Positions 1-7,928 of a DNA stretch of 64,000 nt are shown piece by piece. A program made the position numbers and the translations under genes. The notes beneath the pieces were generated by a model. It had not been told where the DNA came from. It ran no database searches and was given only the letters and a program-made list of their open reading frames with translations. Positions within the stretch are counted from its first letter, which is position 1. Every line of letters starts with the position of its first letter. Source of the stretch: an uncultured Coriobacteriaceae bacterium (GTDB lineage: Bacteria; Actinomycetota; Coriobacteriia; Coriobacteriales; Coriobacteriaceae); assembly GCA_944321435.1 (NCBI GenBank), contig CALULH010000005.1, positions 108,923 through 172,922 on the forward strand, written 5' to 3'.

Positions 1-942
1 GCCATGCGAGAAGGACGAGATGTCCGTTGCCTTCTCGAACGTATTGACGAAGGCCGCCACCTCGTCGACAAGCTGGATCTCGTCCTCGCTCAAAATGCCA
101 GTCGGACGATGTCTGGACACAACCACCTCTCCCCACCCCTTCTGGGCAAGGTCAATGGCCTCGCAATCCTGAAGGAGCGCAACGATTCGGTCCTTCCCGT
201 CCATGACGGGGCCGTAGTCCGCGTGTGCATAGGAGAGCCCCGTCATCGACCGTGTGGTGCGCGCGTAGCACAGAAAGTCGGTGAAGAACATCGCCTTCTG
301 CAGCTTGGTCTTGTACAGGTCGACGCAACGAGACGCCAGCTCGCATACGACTGCGGCAATGCGATCTATATCGAACGGGCGATAGCCGTTGAACCTGCCG
401 GGAACTAGCATCGCCGGGGTGGGCCACTGACGCGCGGTAAAGGCGGAAGAGGCTCCGGAGACAGGGGTCTTGCTCTCGACGAACCGACGAACCGCGGCGA
501 CGGTCCTCTCACTCAGCTGGCCCTCCCTCACCGAGAGCAGGGCGGCAGCCCCGGAAGCCGTTGCGGCAAGCATGAGCGTGGTGTTATGCGAGTCATCGGG
601 GATTGCGCCTGCCTCGTAGCGGGCCACGGTTTGCTCGCCGAACCCGAGGAATTTGCTGAACTCGCGCAGGGAGAGACCGTAGCTGTTCCGAAGGCTTCTG
701 ACCTCGTCCGGAGCCATGAGTCCATGGGCGGAGCAGTAGGCGGAGTAAGCGCGGCGCAGGTTCTCGCCCTCAATGCGGGAGTCTCCGATTGCCCCGCCAC
801 AGCACGGGCAGACCGCAACCTCGGCATCATAGGAGGTCGGCTCGCCCTTTACGGACAACGTCTCAACCTTGTGCTCGACGAACGCGACAACCTCGCGGTC
901 GCACTCAGGGCAATAGGTGTTAGCGGTCTTCTCCACGCTCAT
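1..942 (-). CDS. Composite MqsA-like zinc-finger/HTH antitoxin with Panacea (SocA-like, DUF4065) domain, 3' end beyond window
   Basis: The reading frame opens at ATG 942 and is still open at base 1, giving 314 residues of a longer protein. The first 50 residues hold a MqsA/YgiT-type zinc finger with two Cys pairs (CPEC at 11-14 and CPCC at 45-48). Residues about 80-115 form an Xre-type helix-turn-helix (LSLREFSKFLGFGEQTVARYE). From about residue 175 the sequence reads as a Panacea/SocA-like domain (KLQKAMFFTDFLCYA, then SYAHADYGPV). The start overlaps the stop of the toxin gene by 4 bp (ATGA), so the two are translationally coupled. By family knowledge it should neutralise the toxin and repress the operon. 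The fusion is seen directly; the antitoxin function is inferred. Confidence 0.85.
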   Translation of the reverse strand, partial: MSVEKTANTYCPECDREVVAFVEHKVETLSVKGEPTSYDAEVAVCPCCGGAIGDSRIEGENLRRAYSAYCSAHGLMAPDEVRSLRNSYGLSLREFSKFLGFGEQTVARYEAGAIPDDSHNTTLMLAATASGAAALLSVREGQLSERTVAAVRRFVESKTPVSGASSAFTARQWPTPAMLVPGRFNGYRPFDIDRIAAVVCELASRCVDLYKTKLQKAMFFTDFLCYARTTRSMTGLSYAHADYGPVMDGKDRIVALLQDCEAIDLAQKGWGEVVVSRHRPTGILSEDEIQLVDEVAAFVNTFEKATDISSFSHG

Positions 943-1280
943 TTCCTCGTCTCCCGTCGGCCAACAAACAGCTTTACCGACAAGCACTTGCATCGCTCGG
1001 CGTCAGTCCGAACGGACAGCTTCAGGTACAGCGTCTCGCTCCCATACGCAGGCGAAAACTCCGCGACGGTCCACTTGTCCCTAAAGCGCGGGTCTCGATC
1101 TTGCTCGGGGCCGTCGAACATGTCCTTCGGCTCAAGCGAAAGAATCACTCGCCTGAGGTCATCTATCGTCATGCCAAGCTCGGCCATGAACGTTATGTTC
1201 TGCCCACGAGGCACGAGAACGAAGCCGTTCTTCTCGACGAACTTTTTGACTTGGTGCAGAAACAGCGCCCTTGTATCCAT
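939..1280 (-). CDS. MqsR-family toxin (mRNA interferase type)
   Basis: A 113-residue protein resembling MqsR/YgiU endoribonucleases in length and motif order: an N-terminal QVKKFVEKNG helix, an ELGMTIDDLRRVILSL segment, then YLKLSVRTD and CLSVKLF strands near the C-terminus. MqsR toxins cut mRNA, mostly at GC-containing triplets. The toxin-first order and the 4-bp overlap with the downstream antitoxin match mqsRA operons. The ATG at 1280 is preferred over the GTG at 1283 because GGGAGG lies immediately upstream, although spacing is short for either. An AT-rich dyad just upstream is a plausible autoregulatory operator. Toxicity is inferred from the family. Confidence 0.8.
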   Translation of the reverse strand: MDTRALFLHQVKKFVEKNGFVLVPRGQNITFMAELGMTIDDLRRVILSLEPKDMFDGPEQDRDPRFRDKWTVAEFSPAYGSETLYLKLSVRTDAERCKCLSVKLFVGRRETRK

Positions 1281-1300
1281 CACCCTCCCGTGCTGTGGAG

Positions 1301-1318
1301 TGTAATTATATGATTACA
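1301..1318. promoter_or_regulatory. AT-rich dyad upstream of the toxin-antitoxin operon
   Basis: TGTAAT and ATTACA arms flank a 6-bp spacer, 20 bp upstream of the mqsR-like start. This is an island of AT-rich sequence in GC-rich surroundings, and is a candidate operator for the HTH of the antitoxin. Confidence 0.45.
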
Positions 1319-1491
1319 TTGTACGCCATGGCAAGAAGTCTGCAGAGCTCACGCCATCATTTCCCCTCATCGAACGTCCTTCCTGGGCGCGGGTCAGGAG
1401 CCCCAGAAGCAACGGGACGATTGCCGGCATTCAGGTCCACGATAGAATGACTTTCAGACACACAGACACACTCTTCGACGATGGGAGCATC

Positions 1492-2289
1492 ATGGACTTT
1501 GGAAACCCGTTTGAGGAGCTTCAGAAAGCGGGTGCCGCAGTACAGAACCTGGTCGGAACAGCTGTGAATGCAGCAGGCGAAGCCGCAACACAGGTTGGCG
1601 AGGTGGCGGGGAGCATCGCGTCACAGGCGGGAGAGGCGGCGAGCGGAGCGGCGTCTCAGATTGGTGAAGTCGCAAGCGGAGCGGCATCTCAGATTGGAGA
1701 GATGGCAAGCGATGCGGGCAAGGCAATCTCCGGAACCATCGACAACATCAAGCAGGACGTAGAGCGCCAGAAGGCGATGAACTTCCAGAGCATCGAGGCC
1801 CTCCAACCGGTTGCCAACGTGGTGAACGAGGCCACCGCCGCGCTTGACGACGAGACTCGGACGGTCCGCGAGAGCTCCATCCCCGAGGTGCTGGGAGGGG
1901 CCCTCGGGGCAACTGCGGGAGGAATCGCCTCCTTCGCTGCCCTCTACGGACTCGGGACCGCCGGCCTGTCGGCGGCGGGAATGACCTCGGCCCTCGCCGC
2001 CGCAGGCGCCGTCGTGGGAGGCGGAATGGCGGCGGGCGTGTTTGTCCTCGCGGCGCCCGTGGCAATTGGTGCGGGAGTGGGAGTTGGCCTTGCGGCAAAG
2101 CTCAGGGCAGATCAGCTCAAGCAGGAGAAGGAGCGCCTCTATGAGGAGGCCCTCAGGAAGCACCAGGCAATCATCCAAGCGCTGAAGGAGGAGACGAACG
2201 CCACCAAGGAGCGGATGGAGTACCTTCAGTCGCTCAACATCCTTCTCACCAAGGCGATTGAAGAGCTCCGTGAGGATCTGAGCAAGTGA
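1492..2289 (+). CDS. Unrecognised membrane-associated protein with hendecad repeats, glycine-rich hydrophobic core and C-terminal coiled coil
   Basis: The ATG at 1492 (265 aa) is chosen over an in-frame ATG at 1447 because GGGA sits a few bases upstream of it. I do not recognise the family. Residues 32-75 are four 11-residue repeats of the type ASQIGEVASGA, which would form a long amphipathic helix. Residues about 130-205 are a glycine/alanine-rich hydrophobic stretch resembling glycine-zipper membrane segments. Residues about 206-262 are a strongly charged coiled coil ending at the stop. The stop overlaps the start of the next gene (ATGA), so the pair is translationally coupled. Membrane association is inferred from composition only. 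Position beside toxin-antitoxin and nuclease-like genes suggests an accessory or defence role, unproven. Confidence 0.7.
   Translation: MDFGNPFEELQKAGAAVQNLVGTAVNAAGEAATQVGEVAGSIASQAGEAASGAASQIGEVASGAASQIGEMASDAGKAISGTIDNIKQDVERQKAMNFQSIEALQPVANVVNEATAALDDETRTVRESSIPEVLGGALGATAGGIASFAALYGLGTAGLSAAGMTSALAAAGAVVGGGMAAGVFVLAAPVAIGAGVGVGLAAKLRADQLKQEKERLYEEALRKHQAIIQALKEETNATKERMEYLQSLNILLTKAIEELREDLSK
1585..1716 (+). repeat. 33-bp in-frame tandem repeats (4 units)
   Basis: Four consecutive 33-bp units encode 11-residue repeats centred on SQ(I/V/A)GE. The last two units are nearly identical at the DNA level, so copy number may vary between strains. Confidence 0.7.
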
Positions 2290-3677
2290 TGAGTCGCTAC
2301 GAGTACAGCGAGGAAGAGCAAAGAATCAACGCCGTCCTCGCCTATCAGGACAAGCTGCTTAACGAGATTGGCCTTCCGGACACCAAGGGCCTGGAGGAGA
2401 CCATCGCTTCGTCAGAGAGCTTGCTGAGGTCGCTTGGCTACAATCCAGCACAACCAGCTGATATGGGCGTTGAGCAACTCGACCCGCTGTCGGTGCCCCC
2501 TGAGCTCATATCCCCCAAGCGCATCTATCTCCCCTCGTGGGACGAGCTTGTTGCGGAGGCGTGTGAGAACGGTTGCGCCGACGCCACGCTTGAGGACCTG
2601 TTCACTCCGGAGGAGCTCAATGACAACGTCAAGGCGGTGAGGCAGCTCAACGCTGAGTACAACGCCATCCATCAACTCGACGAAATCGACGTCGCCATCG
2701 CCGCTGGTGCAGGACTTCTCTCTGCGGCTATCGAGATTCTTCTTGTGGGCATTCCCCGCAAGACTCCAAACGGCGTCGAGGCAGGCCCGGTCACTAATTT
2801 CATTCGCGGTCATCTCGAACACTCCCTCAGTCCCAGTCAACTAAGGGAGCTGGAGAGGGCGGCCGAGGTCCCCTATGACGCAACGGTCAACGAAGGCTAT
2901 ACGACAACCCGGGTCGAGGGACTCTGCCCCGGCATGCACCGCCTGTACTCGTTGGGACACGACCCGCTCCTAGGCCTTGTTGTTGGTGTTTCCGACATCC
3001 TCACGGGACGGATGACCACTATCGACAAGCACGGAAAGATCGTCGTTCAGGCAATCGAGCGCTACGCACACCTCCGGAAGACAGACGTCGTGCAGGCGCT
3101 TGTCACACAGCTCATGCACTTCTTCTCAGATGTCACGACACCCGCAGGCCTTCCCGCGCCCGGTATGGCCCTGTTCAACCTCATGCAGTTTGGGAGTATT
3201 GGGGACGAGAAGGCAACCATAGCTGAGATCGTCCAAGGCATGTACTGGCAAGGATACGATTTTGTGCAGTTCTGCTCCCAGTCGATTCCCGTTGCCGTAT
3301 GCGAAATCCTGGTACGCTTTGCCTATGCCTTCCGTAAGGTCAAGGGAGGGACGCCCGTTAAGGACGCCATCCCGCTCTCGACCAATCGCGAGAAGAACCC
3401 CAAGCTAGGAACCATGCTCTTTACTGCCCACAGCATCGCGACCGCCGCGAATGCGGGCGTAGTCGCATTTTCCAAGAATCCCATGGCCGTCAGCTACCCC
3501 CAGTGGATAGCATTCGCCAAGTACTCGTACCAACAGCTCAGATGGGTATTCGTAGAAAAGCCCGCGGCGCGGGATCGATATGTAAGGCTCGAGATAGCTG
3601 AACAGCTGCAAGACGTTTATGGTGACATCGACGACCTATTCGAAAGGGTAGCGGCAGATTCGATCGTGCTTGGATAG
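2289..3677 (+). CDS. Unrecognised 462-residue protein, partner of the preceding gene
   Basis: Starts at ATG 2289 inside the stop of the preceding gene; a GTG one codon earlier is also possible. No family was recognised. The protein is mainly soluble in composition, with an acidic N-terminal 130 residues, a short hydrophobic helix (about 135-155, IAAGAGLLSAAIEILLVGIP) and a conserved-looking centre (about 225-250) with GHDPLLGLVVGVSDILTG. A histidine-containing segment (VTQLMHFFSDVTTPAGLPAPG) follows. The central blocks resemble helical membrane-associated or hydrolase-like domains, but no catalytic set can be assigned. Coupling to the glycine-zipper-like gene suggests a two-component module. 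The gene ends 11 bp before a convergent gene. Confidence 0.7.
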   Translation: MSRYEYSEEEQRINAVLAYQDKLLNEIGLPDTKGLEETIASSESLLRSLGYNPAQPADMGVEQLDPLSVPPELISPKRIYLPSWDELVAEACENGCADATLEDLFTPEELNDNVKAVRQLNAEYNAIHQLDEIDVAIAAGAGLLSAAIEILLVGIPRKTPNGVEAGPVTNFIRGHLEHSLSPSQLRELERAAEVPYDATVNEGYTTTRVEGLCPGMHRLYSLGHDPLLGLVVGVSDILTGRMTTIDKHGKIVVQAIERYAHLRKTDVVQALVTQLMHFFSDVTTPAGLPAPGMALFNLMQFGSIGDEKATIAEIVQGMYWQGYDFVQFCSQSIPVAVCEILVRFAYAFRKVKGGTPVKDAIPLSTNREKNPKLGTMLFTAHSIATAANAGVVAFSKNPMAVSYPQWIAFAKYSYQQLRWVFVEKPAARDRYVRLEIAEQLQDVYGDIDDLFERVAADSIVLG

Positions 3678-3688
3678 CGGCGGCCCGC

Positions 3689-4144
3689 CTACGCAACTGG
3701 CTGTATCCTCTCTTCTGGCGAGACGTCCTCGTTGAGCCGCCTCAGCCTCGCGAGCGAGACCTGGTACTGCCCCGTCTTTGGCCTCTTCCGACCGGAGACG
3801 AGCTGCCACACCGGCATCCCGGGGCCGTTGTAGACCTCCGTCAGCTGACCCTTGTCATCGATGCTGAACGCCAGGAGGTAGTCGGGCTCGCTACTGATTG
3901 CGACAGCACGCCGCTGGGTCACCTTGATCTGCACGAGCCGTCCGTCCGGGGCCACTCCATCGTGAGTCTCGCAGCTCGCCGTAAACAGGCTGATGCCATA
4001 GCGTTCGGCGGCGAACACCTCGCCGATGCTCCCAACGAGATGGCCGTCCGGCGTGAAGTGCCTCCCAGGGTACATCGCCTCGAGCCTGCCCACGAGCTCG
4101 TACAGTTGATTTATGATGCTTGTCAGTTCCTGAGATTTCCCCAT
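3689..4144 (-). CDS. DUF6998-type protein with PD-(D/E)XK nuclease-like motif
   Basis: A 151-residue protein when started at ATG 4144; a GTG at 4156 would add four residues. An N-terminal helical region (about 1-45) precedes a core with VGSIGEVFAAERYG and, about 25 residues later, APDGRLVQIKVTQRRAV. The E...D-(x)n-QIK arrangement matches the PD-(D/E)XK restriction-endonuclease fold, and the overall sequence resembles proteins annotated DUF6998. A role in DNA restriction or defence is inference from the fold and from neighbouring toxin-antitoxin genes. The C-terminal 50 residues (VWQLVSGRKRPKTGQYQVSL) are also typical of this small family. Confidence 0.65.
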   Translation of the reverse strand: MGKSQELTSIINQLYELVGRLEAMYPGRHFTPDGHLVGSIGEVFAAERYGISLFTASCETHDGVAPDGRLVQIKVTQRRAVAISSEPDYLLAFSIDDKGQLTEVYNGPGMPVWQLVSGRKRPKTGQYQVSLARLRRLNEDVSPEERIQPVA

Positions 4145-4319
4145 AGTCGAACGCACCCCCCGCTACACCATCCCGCTGGACAAAGAGCACCGCGGCGCGA
4201 ACGCCCCGCCGTCCAAAACCAAACGCGGCGTACAAGCCGTTGTTCCCTACCTTACCCAATGGGTCCGGGTATACGCTTACAAAGTCCGACCGCTCCGCGC
4301 AGCAGCCACAGAAGCCGTC
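4145..4319. other. Short stretch downstream of the decayed gene
   Basis: No independent gene was recognised. Minus-strand translation in the frame of the upstream pseudogene continues past its TAG as protein-like sequence (SDFVSVYPDPLGKVGNNGLY). This stretch may therefore be the former C-terminus of that gene. Confidence 0.4.
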
Positions 4320-5212
4320 CTAGAAGACTGACTTGAGGTCGGGAGTCTCCGCTCTCACGAAACGAACTGAGCGAATGTCGGGGAACGATGGACCGTACTT
4401 GCCCACGTGCCAGCACTCCCACCCATTTACGGAAATGCGCTTTCCCATCGCAAGCTCCTTCACCCACGTCGTAGCCCGAAATAGACTTTCAAGAGCCTCC
4501 ATTTGAGAAGCGGGTACCGTACCCATCAGTAATCTCTGCGACGACAGAACGTCCAGCATCGCTAACAAACAGAGTACTTCGCAGAGCAGCTGACGCGACA
4601 GAGCAGACCGAGCTGAAGGGTCGTGAGAAAGAAGCCCTCTTCGCCGGTCCGTGCGACGCCACGATCTCTGCGCTCAGCTCTGGACCAGGACCCAGCAATC
4701 GAGTCGTCAAACGCGCGGTTCGACCGCAAATTACTCGCTCATCCCATGTGCCCACATCGTGCAGCTCCGTGGATATCACCAGGCAATCTTTGCTGAGATC
4801 ACCCGTTAAGTGAGCCCTTTTCTCGGTAAAAGACACATCCGAGAGCCCGAATAATAGGCGGAGAGAGTGAAGCTGCCGAGCGTGAAGAGCGCCAACAGTG
4901 ACGTAGGCATGGTAGCCTGCACGGCGGCGAATCTCCTCAAGAAGGTCTGCCCATCTGCCCGGGCCTATCGTAATCACCATCGGTCACGTGACGCGCATTC
5001 AGATCCTCAAGATGATGGATAACTGAACGCAGCGTAATTTGATCGTTCCGGGAAAACATCGGGCGATGGTAATTGTCACCCTTCTTGTACAGGAAGTCCA
5101 AATAACCACCATCCACGACCTCCTCAAACGAGAAATACGAGGCCTTGTTAGGGTTATCGCGTGCAAACCAGCGTAGGCAACGAAAAGAAGTGTGAGGGTG
5201 ATGATACGCCAC
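4320..5212 (-). pseudogene. Decayed accessory gene split over three reading frames
   Basis: Three minus-strand frames follow one another: 5212-4937 (91 codons), 4980-4489 and about 4640-4320. Each reads as plausible protein only in its own section, for example NPNKASYFSFEEVVDGGYLDFLY, then LLEEIRRRAGYHAYVTVGAL, then SQRLLMGTVPASQMEALESL. They join near 4940-4985 and near 4600-4640, which suggests two frameshifts in one ancestral gene of about 300 codons. An in-frame stop at 4320 may be a third lesion. GC content is visibly lower than in neighbouring genes. I do not recognise the family. Alternatives are sequencing errors or small overlapping genes. Confidence 0.5.
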
Positions 5213-5265
5213 TGACCGTCATGAAGAGCACCATGACAACAGCGGAAAAGTTTAGCAGCCCGCCG

Positions 5266-7827
5266 TCAGCTGGCGCGCTTCCCGCGCGACCACGGGGCAC
5301 GGCCGTTGGCCAAGTTCACGAGCGCGCGGGCGAGAGCCTCCGGGAACATCCCTCCCGACGAGTTCACGAGCACGAACAGCGCGCTCCTCACGCCCCCTTC
5401 AACCGAAGCACGGCACTCGGGGCAGGCGGGGTCGGCGTAATCGCGCTCGATGAACCACCGCACCAGACGCACCGCAAGCCGGCAGAGGCGCGACGATCGC
5501 GCAAGGTCCTCGAGCGTGTCCGTCTCGTCGAAGGACCCGCGCCCATGCGGGAGATCCTCGGGTATCTCCGCTCCGAGCAGAACCTTCGCGTCTTCCCGCG
5601 TCGGATAGCCGGGGCGCGGGCGCGCGTACCATGTTCCCGCGAAGCGCTCCGCGAGCTCCTGCGCCCGCTCGCGCGAGAGCCGCGCGAGCCCCGCAAAGGC
5701 AGGCGCAGCCGCCGGCCCCTCCGCATGGGTGCCGCCCGCATCGGTGCCAGAGCCCTCCTCCCCCACGGTAAGGACGCAGGTAAGGCGTATGTCGCGCACC
5801 GAGGCCCCTATGCGCAGCTCGTAGGGGCCGGGCACGAGCCGCCATCCGTTGTCCCAAAGGGAGAAGCTCTTGGGATCGAGCTCCACCCTGACGCGTCGGC
5901 GCTCGCCGCATCCGAGCGGGCAGCGCGCAAAGCCCGCGAGCGCCACGGGCGGTCGCGGCACGCCGTCAAACGGAGCGTCGGTGCAAAGCGGCACCGCGTA
6001 CACCTGCGCCACCTCGGCGCCCGGGCGATCCCCTGTGTTGGCGAGCTCAAACGAAACCGCATCGCCCTCCACGCGCGCGCAGGCATAGGAAAAGCGCGCG
6101 TACGAGAGGCCGTGCCCGAAGCAGAAGGCAACCCGGGCCCCCACCGCCTCATAATACCGATAGCCCGAGAAAACGCCCTCGCGGTACTGCGCCTGGCGGT
6201 GCGGATCGCCCCACCACCCCATGCACGGCGCGTCCTGCGCGCTGAGCGGCCACGTCTCGGCCAAACGGCCCGAGGGATCGGCCGAGCCGGTGAGTACCTG
6301 GTAGGAAGCCTCGGCGCCGGCCTCGCCGCCCAAACCTGCCCAGAGCACGGCACCGGCAGCACGGGCGCAGGAGAGCTCGACGGGGCTGCCGCTTTGAATC
6401 ACCACCGCGCACCGCGCGCTTGCCGCCGTCACGCGCCTCACGAGCTCGCGCATTCCCTCGGGCATCTCCATCCCCGCACGGTCAAAGCCCTCCTGCTCCC
6501 AAGAGCCCGGCAGCCCCACCACGACCACGCATGCGTCGGCGGAGCGCGCCGCCTGTTCCGCCTCTGCGAGCAGCACGGGCGTGGTCGATCCGTCGCGCGG
6601 GTCGTAGCCTGCCGCGTAACGCCACCCCGGCGCCTCGTCGCGCAGCGTCGAGACGCGGCGGGCGCTCACGTGGCTCGACCCTACGCCCTGGTAGCGCGGC
6701 TCCGCAGCGAACGCGCCGATAAGCGCCACCGACGCGCCCGGCTCGAGCGGCAAGGTGCCGTCATTTGCGAGCAGCACGTGGCCCTCGGCGGCTACGCGCC
6801 GCGCAACGGCTCGGCGCTCCGCCACCGCCGCGGCATCAAGCGCCGGGCGCTCGGCGGCACGGGCGTCGGCCGCCACGGGCGCGCCGCCCGCGCCGCGCTT
6901 CGCGGCGTGCTTGAGCGCGAGACGCACGAGGCGCTCGGAGGAGGCGCGCACGTCCTCCTCGGAAAGCTCTCCCAAGGCAAGGGCGCGGCGCACATGGCGC
7001 TGGTGGTGGCGCGTGCCGCCCGGCATGGCGAGATCGCACCCGGCGCGATAGGCGGCAACGCGGTCGTGCATGCCGCCCCAGTCGCTCACCACCGCTCCCT
7101 GAAAGCCCCATTCCCCGCGCAGGATGTCGTTCAGCAGCAGGCGATTGTCCGAGCAGTAGGAGCCGTTCACCTTCACGTACGCGCTCATCACCATCTCGGG
7201 GCGGGCGCAGCGCACCACGTGCTCAAAGGCGCGCAGGTACAGCTCGCGCAGAGTACGCTCGTCGATGACCGAATCGCTCGAAAAGCGCTGGAATTCCTGG
7301 GAATTGGCCGCAAAATGCTTGGCGCAGGCCCCCGCGCCCGCGCTTTGGATGCCCCGCACCTGCGCCGCGGCCATGACGCCGGCCAGGAGCGGGTCCTCGG
7401 AAAGGTACTCGAAATTGCGGCCGCACAGCGGGCTGCGCTTGATGTTGAGGCCGGGGCCGAGCACGATACCAACGCCGAGAGCAACCGCCTCGGCGCCGAT
7501 GGCCGCGCCCACGCGCTCCGCGAGGGCGGGATCCCAACTGGCGGCAAGCGTGCAGAGGGCGGGGAAGCACGTTGCCGGCGCGGACTCGGTCACCACGCGC
7601 GCATTGGCCCCCGCCGACTGGTAGCGCAGGCCGCTGGGTCCGTCCGAAAGCGTGAGCGCGGGAATGCCCGACAGGGCCTTGGTGCGCCAGAAATCGGCGC
7701 CCACGCCGAGCTCAACCGCCTCGGAGAGCTTAAGGCCCGCCACGGCGTCGCGCGCCCGGCGCGCCAGCGCGTCCTCGTCACCGCGCGCACGAACCGCCGC
7801 GCGCCCTCTCGCCGTGCCATCGGGCAT
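5266..7827 (-). CDS. Glycoside hydrolase family 3 (beta-glucosidase-like)
   Basis: An 853-residue protein from ATG 7827, preceded by GGGGGAGGTGCGCT; a longer frame to 8163 is rejected because its extension is arginine-rich noise without a ribosome site. The GH3 barrel carries KHFAAN (about 170), the catalytic nucleophile in VVSDWGG (Asp249) and LAMPGG (about 270). The alpha/beta sandwich follows (VALIGAFA, then VVVVGLPGSWEQEGFDR), then a fibronectin III-like segment (AEVAQVYAVP). About 180 extra C-terminal residues resemble nothing I can name. There is no signal peptide, so it probably acts on imported glycosides. It lies about 100 bp downstream of the xanthine dehydrogenase gene on the same strand, with no terminator obvious between them, but its role is unrelated. 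Confidence 0.93.
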   Translation of the reverse strand: MPDGTARGRAAVRARGDEDALARRARDAVAGLKLSEAVELGVGADFWRTKALSGIPALTLSDGPSGLRYQSAGANARVVTESAPATCFPALCTLAASWDPALAERVGAAIGAEAVALGVGIVLGPGLNIKRSPLCGRNFEYLSEDPLLAGVMAAAQVRGIQSAGAGACAKHFAANSQEFQRFSSDSVIDERTLRELYLRAFEHVVRCARPEMVMSAYVKVNGSYCSDNRLLLNDILRGEWGFQGAVVSDWGGMHDRVAAYRAGCDLAMPGGTRHHQRHVRRALALGELSEEDVRASSERLVRLALKHAAKRGAGGAPVAADARAAERPALDAAAVAERRAVARRVAAEGHVLLANDGTLPLEPGASVALIGAFAAEPRYQGVGSSHVSARRVSTLRDEAPGWRYAAGYDPRDGSTTPVLLAEAEQAARSADACVVVVGLPGSWEQEGFDRAGMEMPEGMRELVRRVTAASARCAVVIQSGSPVELSCARAAGAVLWAGLGGEAGAEASYQVLTGSADPSGRLAETWPLSAQDAPCMGWWGDPHRQAQYREGVFSGYRYYEAVGARVAFCFGHGLSYARFSYACARVEGDAVSFELANTGDRPGAEVAQVYAVPLCTDAPFDGVPRPPVALAGFARCPLGCGERRRVRVELDPKSFSLWDNGWRLVPGPYELRIGASVRDIRLTCVLTVGEEGSGTDAGGTHAEGPAAAPAFAGLARLSRERAQELAERFAGTWYARPRPGYPTREDAKVLLGAEIPEDLPHGRGSFDETDTLEDLARSSRLCRLAVRLVRWFIERDYADPACPECRASVEGGVRSALFVLVNSSGGMFPEALARALVNLANGRAPWSRGKRAS

Positions 7828-7928
7828 AGCGCACCTCCCCCTTGGATGCAGCATGCCCCACATTGTCCCACACACCGAGGTCCTCGTGCCAGCGGAACGG
7901 GGCCGCCCCTGCGGCCGCCCGGCCGCCC

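Noticed and set aside
4320..4322. Recoded stop (readthrough) in the fragmentary gene
   Set aside because: The stop is TAG, two other frameshifts precede it, and there is no sign of a recoding element; decay is simpler.
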